Counted from the stretch's first letter, positions 33,576 to 43,056 are shown. The stretch: DNA of 64,000 nucleotides from an uncultured Psychroserpens sp. (GCF_947492715.1 NZ_CANLNS010000003.1:62001-126000); one strand, 5' to 3'. A program made the numbers and translations. The notes: a model not told the origin generated them from the letters alone.

Positions 33576-34670
33576 TTATAAATACTTTACCGGATTTGTA
33601 TTCGTCGTTGATAAAACGACTGCAAAATTAGTAATTTTTTTTGAGAGATAGTCTACTAAAAAGTTTTTTGTGAACTGTTCGCTTTCATAATGTCCAATAT
33701 CGGCTACAATTATGTTGCCATCTGCAGAGAAGAAATCATGATATTTTAGATCTGCCGTAATTAAAATGTCGGCTCCAACCCGCTTTGCTGCTGAAATAGC
33801 GAAACTTCCAGAACCACCTAATACCGCTACTTTTTTAATCGTGCTTGTTGTAATTTCTGAATGTCTAATACATGAGACATTCATTTTTTCTTTTACAAAT
33901 TCTAAAAAAGATGCTGTTGATTGCCCTTCTTTAAGTTCTCCAACCATACCCATACCAATATTTTGATCATAATTGTCGAGTGTGGCCACTTCAAAAGCGA
34001 CTTCTTCGTATGGATGATGTTCAAACAAAGTGTTTAATAGTTTAGATTCTATATGTTTATTAAAGGTCACAGAGATTTGGACTTCTTGTTCTTCGTGCAA
34101 TTCTCCTTTTTTACCTAATGTTGGATTAGATGCTTCATTACCTCTATAGGTTCCAATTCCTTCGCTATTAAAACTACAGTTATCGTAGTTGCCAATATTT
34201 CCAGCACCAGCACTAAAAAGTTTATGCCTTAGGGCATTGGCATTTCCGAAGGGAACATAAGTGGTTAATTTTTTTATCGTTCCTTTCTGCGGAATTAGTA
34301 TGGACTTATTTTCTAAATTAAGTGTGTCACAAATAATGTCGTTAACTCCTTTAAGCGCATTGTCTAAGGCTGTATGAATAGCATAAATAGCAATATCATG
34401 TTTAATGGCTTTTAAAACAGTACGCTCTACATAATTTTTTCCTGTAAGTGATTTTAAGCCTTTAAAAATAATGGGATGAAAACTTACAATAAGATTACAA
34501 TTGTTTCTAATAGCTTCGTCAACAACTGTCTCGAGAGTGTCTAAGGTTACTAGAACTCCGGATACTTTGGCATTTTTGTCGCCAACAAGAAGACCTACAT
34601 TATCAAAATCCTCTGCATATGCCAAAGGAGCCAAATCTTCTAGATAATTCATAACATCTTGAACAATCAT
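33576..34670 (-). CDS. Nif3-like dinuclear metal centre hexameric protein
   Basis: A 364-residue member of the NIF3/DUF34 family (GTP cyclohydrolase I type 2-like). The N-terminal LAPLAYAEDFDNVGLLVG is followed by the metal-binding ISFHPIIF-type motif (VSFHPI, about 60) and the second half containing TADLKYHDF and IGHYESE (metal-binding His/Glu near 330). The central insertion (about 130-230) is the PII-like domain seen in the longer YqfO-type members. The true function is still debated. It forms a two-gene unit with the coiled-coil protein. TATATTTG lies 27 bases upstream of the ATG. Confidence 0.9.
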   Translation of the reverse strand: MIVQDVMNYLEDLAPLAYAEDFDNVGLLVGDKNAKVSGVLVTLDTLETVVDEAIRNNCNLIVSFHPIIFKGLKSLTGKNYVERTVLKAIKHDIAIYAIHTALDNALKGVNDIICDTLNLENKSILIPQKGTIKKLTTYVPFGNANALRHKLFSAGAGNIGNYDNCSFNSEGIGTYRGNEASNPTLGKKGELHEEQEVQISVTFNKHIESKLLNTLFEHHPYEEVAFEVATLDNYDQNIGMGMVGELKEGQSTASFLEFVKEKMNVSCIRHSEITTSTIKKVAVLGGSGSFAISAAKRVGADILITADLKYHDFFSADGNIIVADIGHYESEQFTKNFLVDYLSKKITNFAVVLSTTNTNPVKYL

Positions 34671-34696
34671 ATTATTTACGGTGTTAAGTTTAAAAA

Positions 34697-34704
34697 CAAA
34701 TATA
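34697..34704 (-). promoter_or_regulatory. -7 box of the Nif3-like operon
   Basis: Minus-strand TATATTTG, exact TAnnTTTG match, 27 bases before the Nif3-like ATG. It lies 7 bases from TAACTTCG (34711-34718, plus), a 7/8 match placed 5 bases before the lpxK ATG, so the two divergent promoters would overlap. Confidence 0.4.
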
Positions 34705-34723
34705 AAATATTAACTTCGTTCTA

Positions 34724-35734
34724 ATGAAGCTACTCAGAAAAATACTTTTTCCATTTGTTCCGGTTTATTATGTGATAACTTGGTTACGAAACAAGTTTTA
34801 TGATTTGGGGTGGATGGCTTCAAAGTCTTACGATTTACCAATTATTTGCGTTGGAAACCTAAGCACAGGTGGAACAGGTAAAACACCAACAATAGAATAT
34901 TTAATTAGATTGTTAAACGACCACTATAATGTGGCTACTTTAAGTCGTGGATACAAGCGAGATACATCAGGTTTTATAATTGCAGACAAGCAAGCATCAG
35001 CGCGCACTATTGGTGATGAACCTTTTCAATTTTATAAAAAGTTTGATACTATTGTTGTTAGCGTTGATGAGAATAGGCAGCGTGGTATTTCGCAACTCAT
35101 ACATCTAAAACAACCCGATGTTATTTTGTTGGATGATGCCTTTCAGCATAGAAAGGTGAAGCCAGGCTATACTATTTTGCTAACGGCTTATGATAACTTG
35201 TATTATAATGATATGATGTTGCCAACTGGTGATTTGAGGGAACCTATAACTGGGGCTAAACGTGCAGATAATATCGTGGTAACTAAATGTCCTGAGTCGT
35301 TAGCGCTTTCTGAAAAAAATCAAATTCTAAAAAAAATAAATCCGCTAGCACATCAAAAGGTGTATTTTAGTTGGATTTCATATGATGAAACGATATGGAA
35401 TAATGATGGGTGTTATGAATTTACCCGTTTAAAAGGAAAGAAAGTATCCTTGGTTACTGGAATTGCAAACCCTGAGCCATTGGTTCGTTATTTAAACTCT
35501 AAACATATAGATTTTGAACATTTAAATTACAGTGATCATCATGTGTTTAGTGCCTCTGAAATTGAAGTCTTGAAACAAAAGGAGGTTATTTTAACAACCG
35601 AAAAAGATTTTATGCGATTACAGGATAGTTTTGAAGCTAAATCGACGCAGCTTTATTATTTGCCAATCACTTTTAAAATAGACAATAGCGATGAGTTTAA
35701 CGCTCAATTGTTATCGTACATAAAGTCTGTTTAA
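34724..35734 (+). CDS. lpxK: tetraacyldisaccharide 4'-kinase
   Basis: A 336-residue inner-membrane-associated kinase that phosphorylates the 4' position of lipid A disaccharide to make lipid IVA. The N-terminal membrane-binding helix is RKILFPFVPVYYVITWL. The Walker A motif GNLSTGGTGKTPTIEYL is at about 42-58, and LSRGYKRDTSGF and LLDDAFQHRKV (catalytic Asp-Gln-His) follow. The length agrees with the family. The stop overlaps the end of the convergent hybrid kinase by 4 bases. Confidence 0.93.
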   Translation: MKLLRKILFPFVPVYYVITWLRNKFYDLGWMASKSYDLPIICVGNLSTGGTGKTPTIEYLIRLLNDHYNVATLSRGYKRDTSGFIIADKQASARTIGDEPFQFYKKFDTIVVSVDENRQRGISQLIHLKQPDVILLDDAFQHRKVKPGYTILLTAYDNLYYNDMMLPTGDLREPITGAKRADNIVVTKCPESLALSEKNQILKKINPLAHQKVYFSWISYDETIWNNDGCYEFTRLKGKKVSLVTGIANPEPLVRYLNSKHIDFEHLNYSDHHVFSASEIEVLKQKEVILTTEKDFMRLQDSFEAKSTQLYYLPITFKIDNSDEFNAQLLSYIKSV

Positions 35735-37962
35735 AAAGAGGAGGCTGTATTTTGATTAGATGCAAGTACTTCGTAGAGTTTCTTTTCAAAATCTTCTTGC
35801 TTAAATGGTTTTGATATAATGTCATCAAAGCCAGCTTCGTCAAATTCATGCATTTTATCTTCTAGTGTTACAGCTGTAAGTGCAAAGATGGTTAACTCTT
35901 TATCAAAGGTTCTGATAATTTTTGTGGCTTCTAAGCCGCTAATTCCTGGCATGTGGATATCCATTAAGACAACATTGTAGTTGTTCTCTTTGACTTTCTC
36001 TACAGCGGCTTCTCCATTGTCTACGATATCACATTCAAGATTCATCTTGTTAAGGATTTTCTTGGTGATCATTTGGTTAATCTTATTGTCCTCGACGATT
36101 AAGATTTTAATGTTGCTAATGTCCAATTTGCTAATGTTTTTAGAATAATCTTCTTTTTCGATTTTAACAGTTTCTGGAGCGTAGGTTAATGGAATTTCGA
36201 AGAAGAATGTTGTTCCTTTTCCGAGTTCACTTTTTAGGTAGATTTTTCCTTTTAATATTTCAATAAGACCTTTTACAATAGATAAACCAAGACCTGTTCC
36301 GCCATATTTTCTATTGATTTGTATTGAGCCTTGGGAGAAGCTCTCAAACATATTGTCTTGTTTTTCCTTAGAAATACCAATACCATTATCTTCAATTTCA
36401 AATCTTAAAGTATAGTCATTTCCTTTATTAGAAATACTATATACTCTCACCCAAATATCACCATCTTTGGTAAATTTGATAGAATTACCAATAAGATTGA
36501 TAAGGATCTGAGAAATTTTAAGATTATCACCAATAAAGGTTTCTGGTAAATCTTTTTGGTAATCATAATGCATGATTACATTATTGTCTAATGCCGAATT
36601 GTTGAGCGCAGAACAGACATTCTCAACCTTAGTTTTAAGGTTAAATAATACTGGGTCTAACTCAACTTTATTGGCCTCGATTTTATTAATTTGAAGAATA
36701 TCATTAATAAATGTCAATAGATAGTCTCCTGAAAATTTTAAAGATTTTAAATGCGGTATTTGTTTTTCACTAGGTTCTTCTTCTAATAACATGTTGGTCA
36801 AACCTGTAACGGCATAAAGAGGTGTTCTTAACTCGTGGGTTACTGTAGATAAGAAATTAGCTTTTGTTTTTGATGCCAATTCTGCTCTTTTCATGGCTTC
36901 GATGAGGTCATCATTTTTCTCTTGAAGCATGTTATTAGACTTTAATCTAATGTTGTTGTTTTTATAAAGCGATAGCGTTAACAATGATAAGATTGTGATA
37001 AGTGCTATACTTAATATAGTGGTGATTTTTGCTAGGTTGCTATCAGACTCTTGATCTTCAACTTGCTTTTTTAACTTTTTAAACTCTTCAGCGTTATAGG
37101 CGTTTATGTGTTCTGCTCTTTTTTCTGGAGATAGATTTGCACGTTCTATACTTAGTATCGAATCTGTAAACTGCACATGCTTTTGAAGGTAGTGATGGGC
37201 TTGTTCGAAGTTATTATCATTTTTATAAATGGCACTTAAAGTCAAATAACCTTCATTTATGTTATCAACCAATTCACCATCTTTTGCAATTTGAAGACCT
37301 TCATTTGCTAGCGCAATACCTTGTTTATTATTTCCTAATTTATCTAATGTCTTGCCACTATAAATTAGTGCATTGGCTAAAATGTCATTTTGATTATTTT
37401 TTTTAGCGGAAACAATGGTGTTTTCTAATAACGATTTTGCGGTTTTATAATCTTTTAAATTAAAATGAATTTTCGCTTGCGTTAATGTGATTTCAGGGAT
37501 TTCACTTTCTAAATCTGCTTCTTCAAAAAGTGTTTTGGCAGATTTTAAATATCCTAGAGCGTCTTTATATTCTTCCTTTATAGCATGAAGCGTACCTTTG
37601 ACACTGTAGGTTGTGGCAAGGTTTTGTGAATCGTTTAGTTGTCTTTGAATATCTGTTGCCTTAATTAAAGAGGCAAGAGCCTTATCATATTCTTTAATCG
37701 CAATTTGGAGTTCACCAATTTTGGTATGGATAATACCTTGACTTTTTTTATCGTCTATACTAATCGCTAGCTCTAAAGCCTTTTCTAAATTATCCATAGC
37801 ACTAAAATAATCACCACGCTCACTATCAAATCCAGATAATGTAATGGTGTTTTCAATGCGTAATTTGAGCACCTCACTATCCTCATCGCTATTGGTTTGA
37901 GCAAATAGAGTGCACGAAAAACTTATTAAAAAAGTAACTATGTAATACTTAACTTGGGACAT
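35731..37962 (-). CDS. hybrid sensor histidine kinase with TPR sensor and C-terminal receiver
   Basis: A 743-residue paralogue of the kinase at 12165-14453 with the same plan. The signal peptide (about 1-21) is followed by periplasmic TPRs (about 40-290, such as GIIHTKIGELQIA and EGYLTLSAIYKND). A transmembrane helix (314-333) precedes HisKA with His376 (TVTHELRTPLYA). HATPase_c has DNGIGIS (525-531) and GTGLGLSI (555-562), and the receiver has Asp668 (VVLMDIHMPG) and the SKPFK lysine. No DNA-binding output is fused. TPR-linked hybrid kinases in this family probably read extracytoplasmic peptides or protein partners, but the ligand is unknown. Confidence 0.93.
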   Translation of the reverse strand: MSQVKYYIVTFLISFSCTLFAQTNSDEDSEVLKLRIENTITLSGFDSERGDYFSAMDNLEKALELAISIDDKKSQGIIHTKIGELQIAIKEYDKALASLIKATDIQRQLNDSQNLATTYSVKGTLHAIKEEYKDALGYLKSAKTLFEEADLESEIPEITLTQAKIHFNLKDYKTAKSLLENTIVSAKKNNQNDILANALIYSGKTLDKLGNNKQGIALANEGLQIAKDGELVDNINEGYLTLSAIYKNDNNFEQAHHYLQKHVQFTDSILSIERANLSPEKRAEHINAYNAEEFKKLKKQVEDQESDSNLAKITTILSIALITILSLLTLSLYKNNNIRLKSNNMLQEKNDDLIEAMKRAELASKTKANFLSTVTHELRTPLYAVTGLTNMLLEEEPSEKQIPHLKSLKFSGDYLLTFINDILQINKIEANKVELDPVLFNLKTKVENVCSALNNSALDNNVIMHYDYQKDLPETFIGDNLKISQILINLIGNSIKFTKDGDIWVRVYSISNKGNDYTLRFEIEDNGIGISKEKQDNMFESFSQGSIQINRKYGGTGLGLSIVKGLIEILKGKIYLKSELGKGTTFFFEIPLTYAPETVKIEKEDYSKNISKLDISNIKILIVEDNKINQMITKKILNKMNLECDIVDNGEAAVEKVKENNYNVVLMDIHMPGISGLEATKIIRTFDKELTIFALTAVTLEDKMHEFDEAGFDDIISKPFKQEDFEKKLYEVLASNQNTASSF

Positions 37963-38013
37963 ATTTGGCCACTTTCATTTGGACAAATATAAATATTTAT
38001 TCGATAAAAGACA

Positions 38014-39009
38014 CTATTTCATCGATAAATTGCAAATTAAATCTAAAATTCTACTTGAATAGCCTGTTTCATTATCGTACCAACCTACAATTTTTATCAT
38101 ATTACCAATAACCGATGTCATTTGAGCATCAAATATGCAGGAATGTGTGTTGCCAACAATATCTATGGACACAATTGGGTCTTCGGTATATTGAAGAATA
38201 CCTTTAAAATGAGCGTTAGCTGCTTTTTGAAAAGCACTATTAATATCTTCAATGGTAACGGTTTTTTCTACATTAAAGGTAATGTCTGTTAATGATCCAT
38301 TAGCCACAGGGACTCTAATACCACAACCTCCAATCACATCTGATAATTCTGGAAATATTTTAGTTAAGGCCTTAGCGGCACCAGTTGTTGTTGGAACAAT
38401 AGATTGGCCTGCTGCTCTTGCACGTCTTAAATCCCTATGAGGTTGGTCATGCAAACTTTGATCTGTAGTGTATGAATGCACAGTCGTAATATAGGCCTGC
38501 TTAACACCGCAGAGTTCATTAATTATGCTAATCATGGGTGCTGCATTATTCGTGGTACAGGACGCATTAGATAAAATTAATTCTGTACCATTTATATCAT
38601 CATCATTAACACCTAGTACTACTGTTTTTATATCATCTTCAATAGGTGGAACCGATAAAATCACCCGTTTAGCACCGTTATTAATATGATGATTTAAATC
38701 TTTTGAAGTTTTAAATTTTCCAGTAGCTTCAATAACGAAATCTACATCAAATGGTGTCCAATCAATATATTTTGGATGCTCATTGTTAAGCAATGGTATG
38801 TCACGACCATTTAAAACAATACAATTTTGAGTTGCTGAAATGTCATGAGAAGACACACCATGAATACTATCATATTTTAAAAGATGACCTAAGGTTCTTG
38901 CATCTGCAAGATCATTAATGGCTACAACAAGAATATCATCTCGGTCTTGAATGAGTCTAAACACGCGCCGACCAATACGACCAAATCCATTTATTGCAAC
39001 TCGAATCAT
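38014..39009 (-). CDS. gap: type I glyceraldehyde-3-phosphate dehydrogenase
   Basis: A 331-residue enzyme oxidising glyceraldehyde-3-phosphate to 1,3-bisphosphoglycerate. The NAD-binding GFGRIGRRVFR (8-18), an Asp at the end of strand 2 (AINDLAD, implying NAD preference) and the catalytic-Cys motif SNASCTTNNAAP (about 148-159) are all present, with ATGKF and WYDNETGYSSR. It overlaps lipA by one base and is its downstream partner. Some flavobacterial genomes carry more than one gap gene. Whether this is the glycolytic or gluconeogenic copy cannot be told. Confidence 0.92.
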   Translation of the reverse strand: MIRVAINGFGRIGRRVFRLIQDRDDILVVAINDLADARTLGHLLKYDSIHGVSSHDISATQNCIVLNGRDIPLLNNEHPKYIDWTPFDVDFVIEATGKFKTSKDLNHHINNGAKRVILSVPPIEDDIKTVVLGVNDDDINGTELILSNASCTTNNAAPMISIINELCGVKQAYITTVHSYTTDQSLHDQPHRDLRRARAAGQSIVPTTTGAAKALTKIFPELSDVIGGCGIRVPVANGSLTDITFNVEKTVTIEDINSAFQKAANAHFKGILQYTEDPIVSIDIVGNTHSCIFDAQMTSVIGNMIKIVGWYDNETGYSSRILDLICNLSMK

Positions 39010-39887
39010 TAATTAATATGTTTTTGCGCTTTATATGAAGATCTCACGAGAGCACTACTTTCAACATGACGAAACCCTAGATCTAAACCAATTTGTTTAT
39101 ATTCATCAAATTGATCGGGTTGTATAAATTGCTTAACTGGTAAGTGCTTTTTACTTGGTTGTAGGTATTGTCCAATAGTAACTACGTCAACATCATTCTC
39201 TCTTAAATCATGAAGCGTTTCAATAACTTCTTTTCTTGTTTCACCTAAGCCCAACATAATACCAGATTTTGTTCTACGTTGGCCTTGTTGTTTTAGGTAT
39301 TTAAGTACATGCATACTTCTATCATATTTAGCTTGTATACGAACCTCACGGGTTAAACGTCTTACTGTTTCAATATTGTGTGATACAACTTCTGGCGCAA
39401 CGTCAATAATTCTGTCTATATGTTGCTCAATGCCCTGAAAATCTGGAATAAGTGTTTCTAAGGTGGTTTCGGGATTCATGCGCCTTACCGCTTTTACGGT
39501 TTCACTCCACATGATGCTTCCCATGTCCTTTAAGTCATCTCTATCAACACTAGTTAAGACTGCATGTTTGATACTCATTATTTTTATTGATCGGGCAACT
39601 TTTTCAGGCTCATCCCAATCTACAGTTTCTGGTCTTCCCGTTTTTACGCCACAAAAACCACAGGAGCGCGTGCATACATTTCCTAAAATCATAAAAGTAG
39701 CTGTTCCTTCTCCCCAGCATTCACCCATGTTAGGGCAACTTCCCGATGTGCAAATTGTATTGAGTTTATACTTGTCAACAAGACCTCTTAATTCGGTGTA
39801 TTTTTTTCCAGTTGGAAGTTTAACACGAAGCCATTTTGGTTTGGGCTGACGTCCTACTATTGGTTTTGATTCGGTATTTGTATCCAT
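39009..39887 (-). CDS. lipA: lipoyl synthase
   Basis: A 292-residue radical-SAM enzyme inserting two sulfur atoms into octanoyl-lipoyl domains. It has both iron-sulfur binding motifs: the auxiliary cluster [13 protein letters not shown] (CxxxxCxxxxxC) and the radical-SAM cluster CTRSCGFC (CxxxCxxC). The C-terminal RSSYKA arginine-serine motif coordinates the auxiliary cluster. It is co-transcribed with gap (one-base overlap), and a TATCTTTG box sits 20 bases upstream of the start. Confidence 0.96.
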   Translation of the reverse strand: MDTNTESKPIVGRQPKPKWLRVKLPTGKKYTELRGLVDKYKLNTICTSGSCPNMGECWGEGTATFMILGNVCTRSCGFCGVKTGRPETVDWDEPEKVARSIKIMSIKHAVLTSVDRDDLKDMGSIMWSETVKAVRRMNPETTLETLIPDFQGIEQHIDRIIDVAPEVVSHNIETVRRLTREVRIQAKYDRSMHVLKYLKQQGQRRTKSGIMLGLGETRKEVIETLHDLRENDVDVVTIGQYLQPSKKHLPVKQFIQPDQFDEYKQIGLDLGFRHVESSALVRSSYKAQKHIN

Positions 39888-39906
39888 CTACTTTAATTAG
39901 AGACCT

Positions 39907-39914
39907 CAAAGATA
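39907..39914 (-). promoter_or_regulatory. -7 box of the lipA-gap operon
   Basis: Minus-strand TATCTTTG, an exact TAnnTTTG match, 20 bases before the lipA ATG. No obvious -33 TTG at the expected spacing. The same octamer occurs upstream of gpmI and of the 42853-43056 gene. Confidence 0.45.
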
Positions 39915-39938
39915 CGAAGTATTCTCTTAATTATTCGT

Positions 39939-41195
39939 TTAAAGTAATTGAGTTAGCCAATCATAAAATTGAGTAAACATATCTATATTTAGGACGATAT
40001 ACCATAGGCTAAAACCAACTAAAAATAGCAGTCCCAGCCAACTCAGAACATGAATACGTTTTGAAGGGCGCCATTCTTTTGGTGTATGCTTGCTAGAAAT
40101 AAGAACGTAATTAGCAATAGCATACAGAGGAGCTGTAATAAACGACAAAACGGTGGCTATTGTAATAAGTAATGCCATATCAGACTGAAAGAAAAAGAAG
40201 ATAAGTATGGTTCCTAACATTAAGATTAAAAGCCATAATAAATAGGATCGTTTTATAAGGTTGCCAACCAATAATTGTGTTGTTTTGGCCATGGCTCTTG
40301 GTGATGCATCTAAGGTAGTGAGTGTTGTGCTAAACATTGTTGTAAAAGCGGCAATTCCAATAATGACATAAGACCAATTTCCTAAACTAGAGGTATACAT
40401 TGAAATGAGCTGATTAGAAAAATCCTTGGCATTTCCACTAAAGTTCTCTCCACTGTTAAACATAATTAAAGCGCCTAATGTTAAAAATCCAAGCCCTAAT
40501 ATAATAGTTGCAAAATAGCCTACGTTGAAGTCGAAAAGCGAAGATTTAACAGAGAATGTTGTGTCTTCTTTTTTCTTCTCAATTGCCCAAAGTGAGTGCC
40601 AAACTGAAATATCTAAAGGAGCTGGCATCCAGCCCATAAAGGCAATAAGAAAACCAAATTCCATGGCGTTTGGAAATATTTGAGTAGTAGTTATTGATTT
40701 TTCTAAATTATTGAAAGCAAAGAACACCGCTACTATAGTGCTTATTGTTAATGTAATAATGATAAATTTCATCAATTTGTCTAGAAAACTATACTTTCCA
40801 ATAGATAATATCACAAAACAAATACCAAGTATAATAACGGTCCATATTTCAGTAGATATTGAAAATCCAAAAATGGATTTAGCTAGGCCTGCCGTAACAA
40901 TAGTTACTGCAGTTTGAATTGTAAACATTGTGGCAAATGTTAGAATGAAATATGTAATTAAGACACCTTTGCCTAGTTTTCTATAGCCATCTAAAAGTGT
41001 TTCTCCAGTGGCCATCGCGTAACGTGGACCAAACTGGAAAAAAGGATATTTGAAAATGTTCACCAGTAACAAAGCCCAAATTAACCCAAAACCAAAATCG
41101 GCTCCTGCTCTTGTAGATTGAACAAGATGAGACACACCAATTGCAGCTCCTGCAAACAATAAACCTGGGCCAATTTTTTTAAGATTAAAAGCCAT
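39939..41195 (-). CDS. Nramp-family-like membrane transporter, atypical metal site
   Basis: A 418-residue integral membrane protein of the Nramp/APC fold (about 11 helices). The first helix reads KKIGPGLLFAGAAIGVSHL where true Nramp transporters have the metal-binding DPGN. The helix-6 region reads FMGWMPAPLDISV where they have an A-x-x-M-P-H-like motif. The canonical Asp and Asn metal ligands of helix 1 are thus absent; the Met-Pro of helix 6 remains. The real substrate is unknown and may not be Mn2+ or Fe2+. It is the last gene of the secreted-protein/GT2/sigma operon, overlapping the sigma gene by one base. Confidence 0.8.
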   Translation of the reverse strand: MAFNLKKIGPGLLFAGAAIGVSHLVQSTRAGADFGFGLIWALLLVNIFKYPFFQFGPRYAMATGETLLDGYRKLGKGVLITYFILTFATMFTIQTAVTIVTAGLAKSIFGFSISTEIWTVIILGICFVILSIGKYSFLDKLMKFIIITLTISTIVAVFFAFNNLEKSITTTQIFPNAMEFGFLIAFMGWMPAPLDISVWHSLWAIEKKKEDTTFSVKSSLFDFNVGYFATIILGLGFLTLGALIMFNSGENFSGNAKDFSNQLISMYTSSLGNWSYVIIGIAAFTTMFSTTLTTLDASPRAMAKTTQLLVGNLIKRSYLLWLLILMLGTILIFFFFQSDMALLITIATVLSFITAPLYAIANYVLISSKHTPKEWRPSKRIHVLSWLGLLFLVGFSLWYIVLNIDMFTQFYDWLTQLL

Positions 41196-41743
41196 TATTC
41201 TTTTTTGATAATCTCAGCAAGTAACTTTTTAGCTCTTAGTAGCTTTACCTTAACATTATTAATAGGCTCATCTAAATATTGAGAAATTTCTTTATAACTC
41301 AATTCTTGAAAATATCTCAAATTGATGACTTCCTGATAATGCGGTTTTAGCTTTTTGATATCTCGCAGCAGTTTAGCTAAGTTTTGTTCGGTTATTAACT
41401 TGTCTTCTGGTGAAGGAGATTCATCAATTATTGTATAGAATTCATCATCTTCATCACTGTTGGATCGACTGGATATTGTTGATTTTTGTTTTCTAACCAG
41501 ATCAATATGAATGTTTTTAGAAATGGTTATTAGCCATGTTTTGAATTCATATTTATCATTGTAAGTATTAATTTTATCAAAAGCCTTTGAAAAGGTCTGA
41601 ATGGTAATGTCTTCAGCATCATTCTCATTTTCAGTACGTTTTAATTGAAAGCCAAATACCATATTCCAGAACTTGTCTAGTAGAAAATTGAAAGCAATTT
41701 GATCATTTTTTTTAGCTTTTTTTATAGCGTCTTTTACTTCCAA
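41195..41743 (-). CDS. ECF-type RNA polymerase sigma factor
   Basis: A 182-residue sigma-70 family factor with region 2 (residues about 20-85, including NDAEDITIQTFSKAFDKINTY) and region 4 (about 125-180, YQEVINLRYFQELSYKEISQY), joined by a short linker rich in Ser and Asp. The start is TTG at 41743, overlapping the end of the glycosyltransferase gene by 10 bases; no ATG is available. No anti-sigma gene adjoins it, unlike the sigma at 44795-45334. The regulon is not predictable. Confidence 0.88.
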   Translation of the reverse strand: MEVKDAIKKAKKNDQIAFNFLLDKFWNMVFGFQLKRTENENDAEDITIQTFSKAFDKINTYNDKYEFKTWLITISKNIHIDLVRKQKSTISSRSNSDEDDEFYTIIDESPSPEDKLITEQNLAKLLRDIKKLKPHYQEVINLRYFQELSYKEISQYLDEPINNVKVKLLRAKKLLAEIIKKE

Positions 41744-42849
41744 TGGTGTGGTTTTGATAAGAGATTTTTTATAAATATAAAGAATTGAAAAGTAATTAAA
41801 AACAATTCTAGAAACGGAATAAATAGCATTAAGTCTTTTTCTTTAAGTTTTGCTGCAGCAGAGTAAAGTGTTGTATACTGGATAATAAACCTTAGAGATA
41901 CTAACGCTATAACAAGTTGCCATTGATGCATGGCGACGATTAGGGTAATGGCTAGAGCCCAAAACAAAAATTGCGAACAGTAAAAACAAGTTAAAAGTAT
42001 TTTATGCTTTAGTTTATAATGAGTGGCAGTGCTTATATGTCGTCTTTTTTGAAGAAACCAAGATGAAAATGTCTTTTTAGGAACAGACTCTGTAAAACTT
42101 TCTTTGGTTATACAAATGGCAGTGTTTGATAATGTTGCGACTTGATTTACAAATAAATCATCATCTCCCGATCGTATATTCATATGATTCATAAAACCGT
42201 TGGCCTCGTAAAATAGTTCTCTTTTATAGGCGAGATTTCTTCCCACAGCCATATACGTCTGCCCAATAAGCGTGTATGAAAAGTACTGAACGGCTGTCAT
42301 AAAGGTTTCGAACCTAATCAGTGCGTTTAGAAATGACCCTTTAATTTTTTGATAAGGACCATAGCCTAAGACGAGTGCTTTTTTAGAATCAAAATGTTCG
42401 GTCATTTTGCTAATCCAATGTTTAGATATAGGCTTGCAGTCTGCATCTGTAAATAAAAGTGTATTGTATTTGGCTGCTTTAATCCCTAATGTTAGGGCAT
42501 ATTTTTTATTGCCCCAAAACGCTTCAATAGGTTTTACATCTACAATTTTAATATTGTCATGATTTTGCGCAAAACTTTGCATTACAACCAAAGTATTGTC
42601 TGAAGAATAATCATTAATAAGAACCACTTCAAAATTAGGATAGGATTGAGAAAGAATAGAAGGTAGATTGGTTTCTAAATTTTCAGCTTCATTCTTTGCA
42701 CATATGATTACTGAAATAGGTAAGTTTTTAGGCGATGTCTTTTTTCGTTTCAGCGTAGCAAACCTACCGAAGATAATTCCGTAGTAAATGACTTGAATGA
42801 CAACAATGCCAATAAAAACGTAGAAGAATACGTCAAAAAGAAGCAACAA
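41734..42849 (-). CDS. GT2-family membrane glycosyltransferase
   Basis: A 371-residue processive-type glycosyltransferase family 2 protein. An N-terminal helix (about 5-27) precedes the GT-A domain with VIICAKNEAENLE, INDYSSDNT, the metal-binding FTDADCKP (DxD, about 134-141) and the QKRRH stretch equivalent to the QxxRW acceptor motif. Two or three C-terminal helices follow. The start is TTG at 42849, 3 bases from the end of the small secreted protein, so translation is probably coupled. It is probably involved in envelope polysaccharide or lipid glycosylation. Confidence 0.85.
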   Translation of the reverse strand: MLLLFDVFFYVFIGIVVIQVIYYGIIFGRFATLKRKKTSPKNLPISVIICAKNEAENLETNLPSILSQSYPNFEVVLINDYSSDNTLVVMQSFAQNHDNIKIVDVKPIEAFWGNKKYALTLGIKAAKYNTLLFTDADCKPISKHWISKMTEHFDSKKALVLGYGPYQKIKGSFLNALIRFETFMTAVQYFSYTLIGQTYMAVGRNLAYKRELFYEANGFMNHMNIRSGDDDLFVNQVATLSNTAICITKESFTESVPKKTFSSWFLQKRRHISTATHYKLKHKILLTCFYCSQFLFWALAITLIVAMHQWQLVIALVSLRFIIQYTTLYSAAAKLKEKDLMLFIPFLELFLITFQFFIFIKNLLSKPHHWK

Positions 42850-42852
42850 TGG

Positions 42853-43056
42853 TTATGAGTGTTGAGGTTCGTTACAATTCTCAAACTGGTCTGGCGTTTT
42901 TCCGCAAAAACCGCATGCTTCACCTTCTTGATTAAGCATTGGGTTTTGACTAGCGCAAGTACCAGCGAATTTTCCATCTTTTTTAGCCCATATTTTAATT
43001 GCTATTCCCGCAACCCCTAAACCTAAAAGTACCAAAGTAATAAGAACGAGTTTCAT
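42853..43056 (-). CDS. small cysteine-rich membrane or secreted protein
   Basis: A 67-residue protein with an N-terminal hydrophobic helix (KLVLITLVLLGLGVAGIAIKI) and a short extracytoplasmic tail holding four cysteines: CASQNPML, CGFCG and ENCN. The spacing suggests disulfides or metal binding, perhaps to iron-sulfur or heme-type partners, but no known motif is complete. It heads an operon with GT2, sigma and the Nramp-like gene. A TATCTTTG box lies 29 bases upstream. It is known in flavobacteria as a conserved small protein without assigned role. Confidence 0.7.
   Translation of the reverse strand: MKLVLITLVLLGLGVAGIAIKIWAKKDGKFAGTCASQNPMLNQEGEACGFCGKTPDQFENCNEPQHS

Noticed and set aside
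38017-38033. TTTCATCGATAAATTGC as a third copy of the ATCGAT element
   Set aside because: It lies within the last codons of gap (NLSMK and stop), so it may be coincidental coding sequence, not an operator.
39463-39849. 128-codon frame antisense to lipA
   Set aside because: lipA has both iron-sulfur motifs on the opposite strand; the antisense frame has no domain or export signal.
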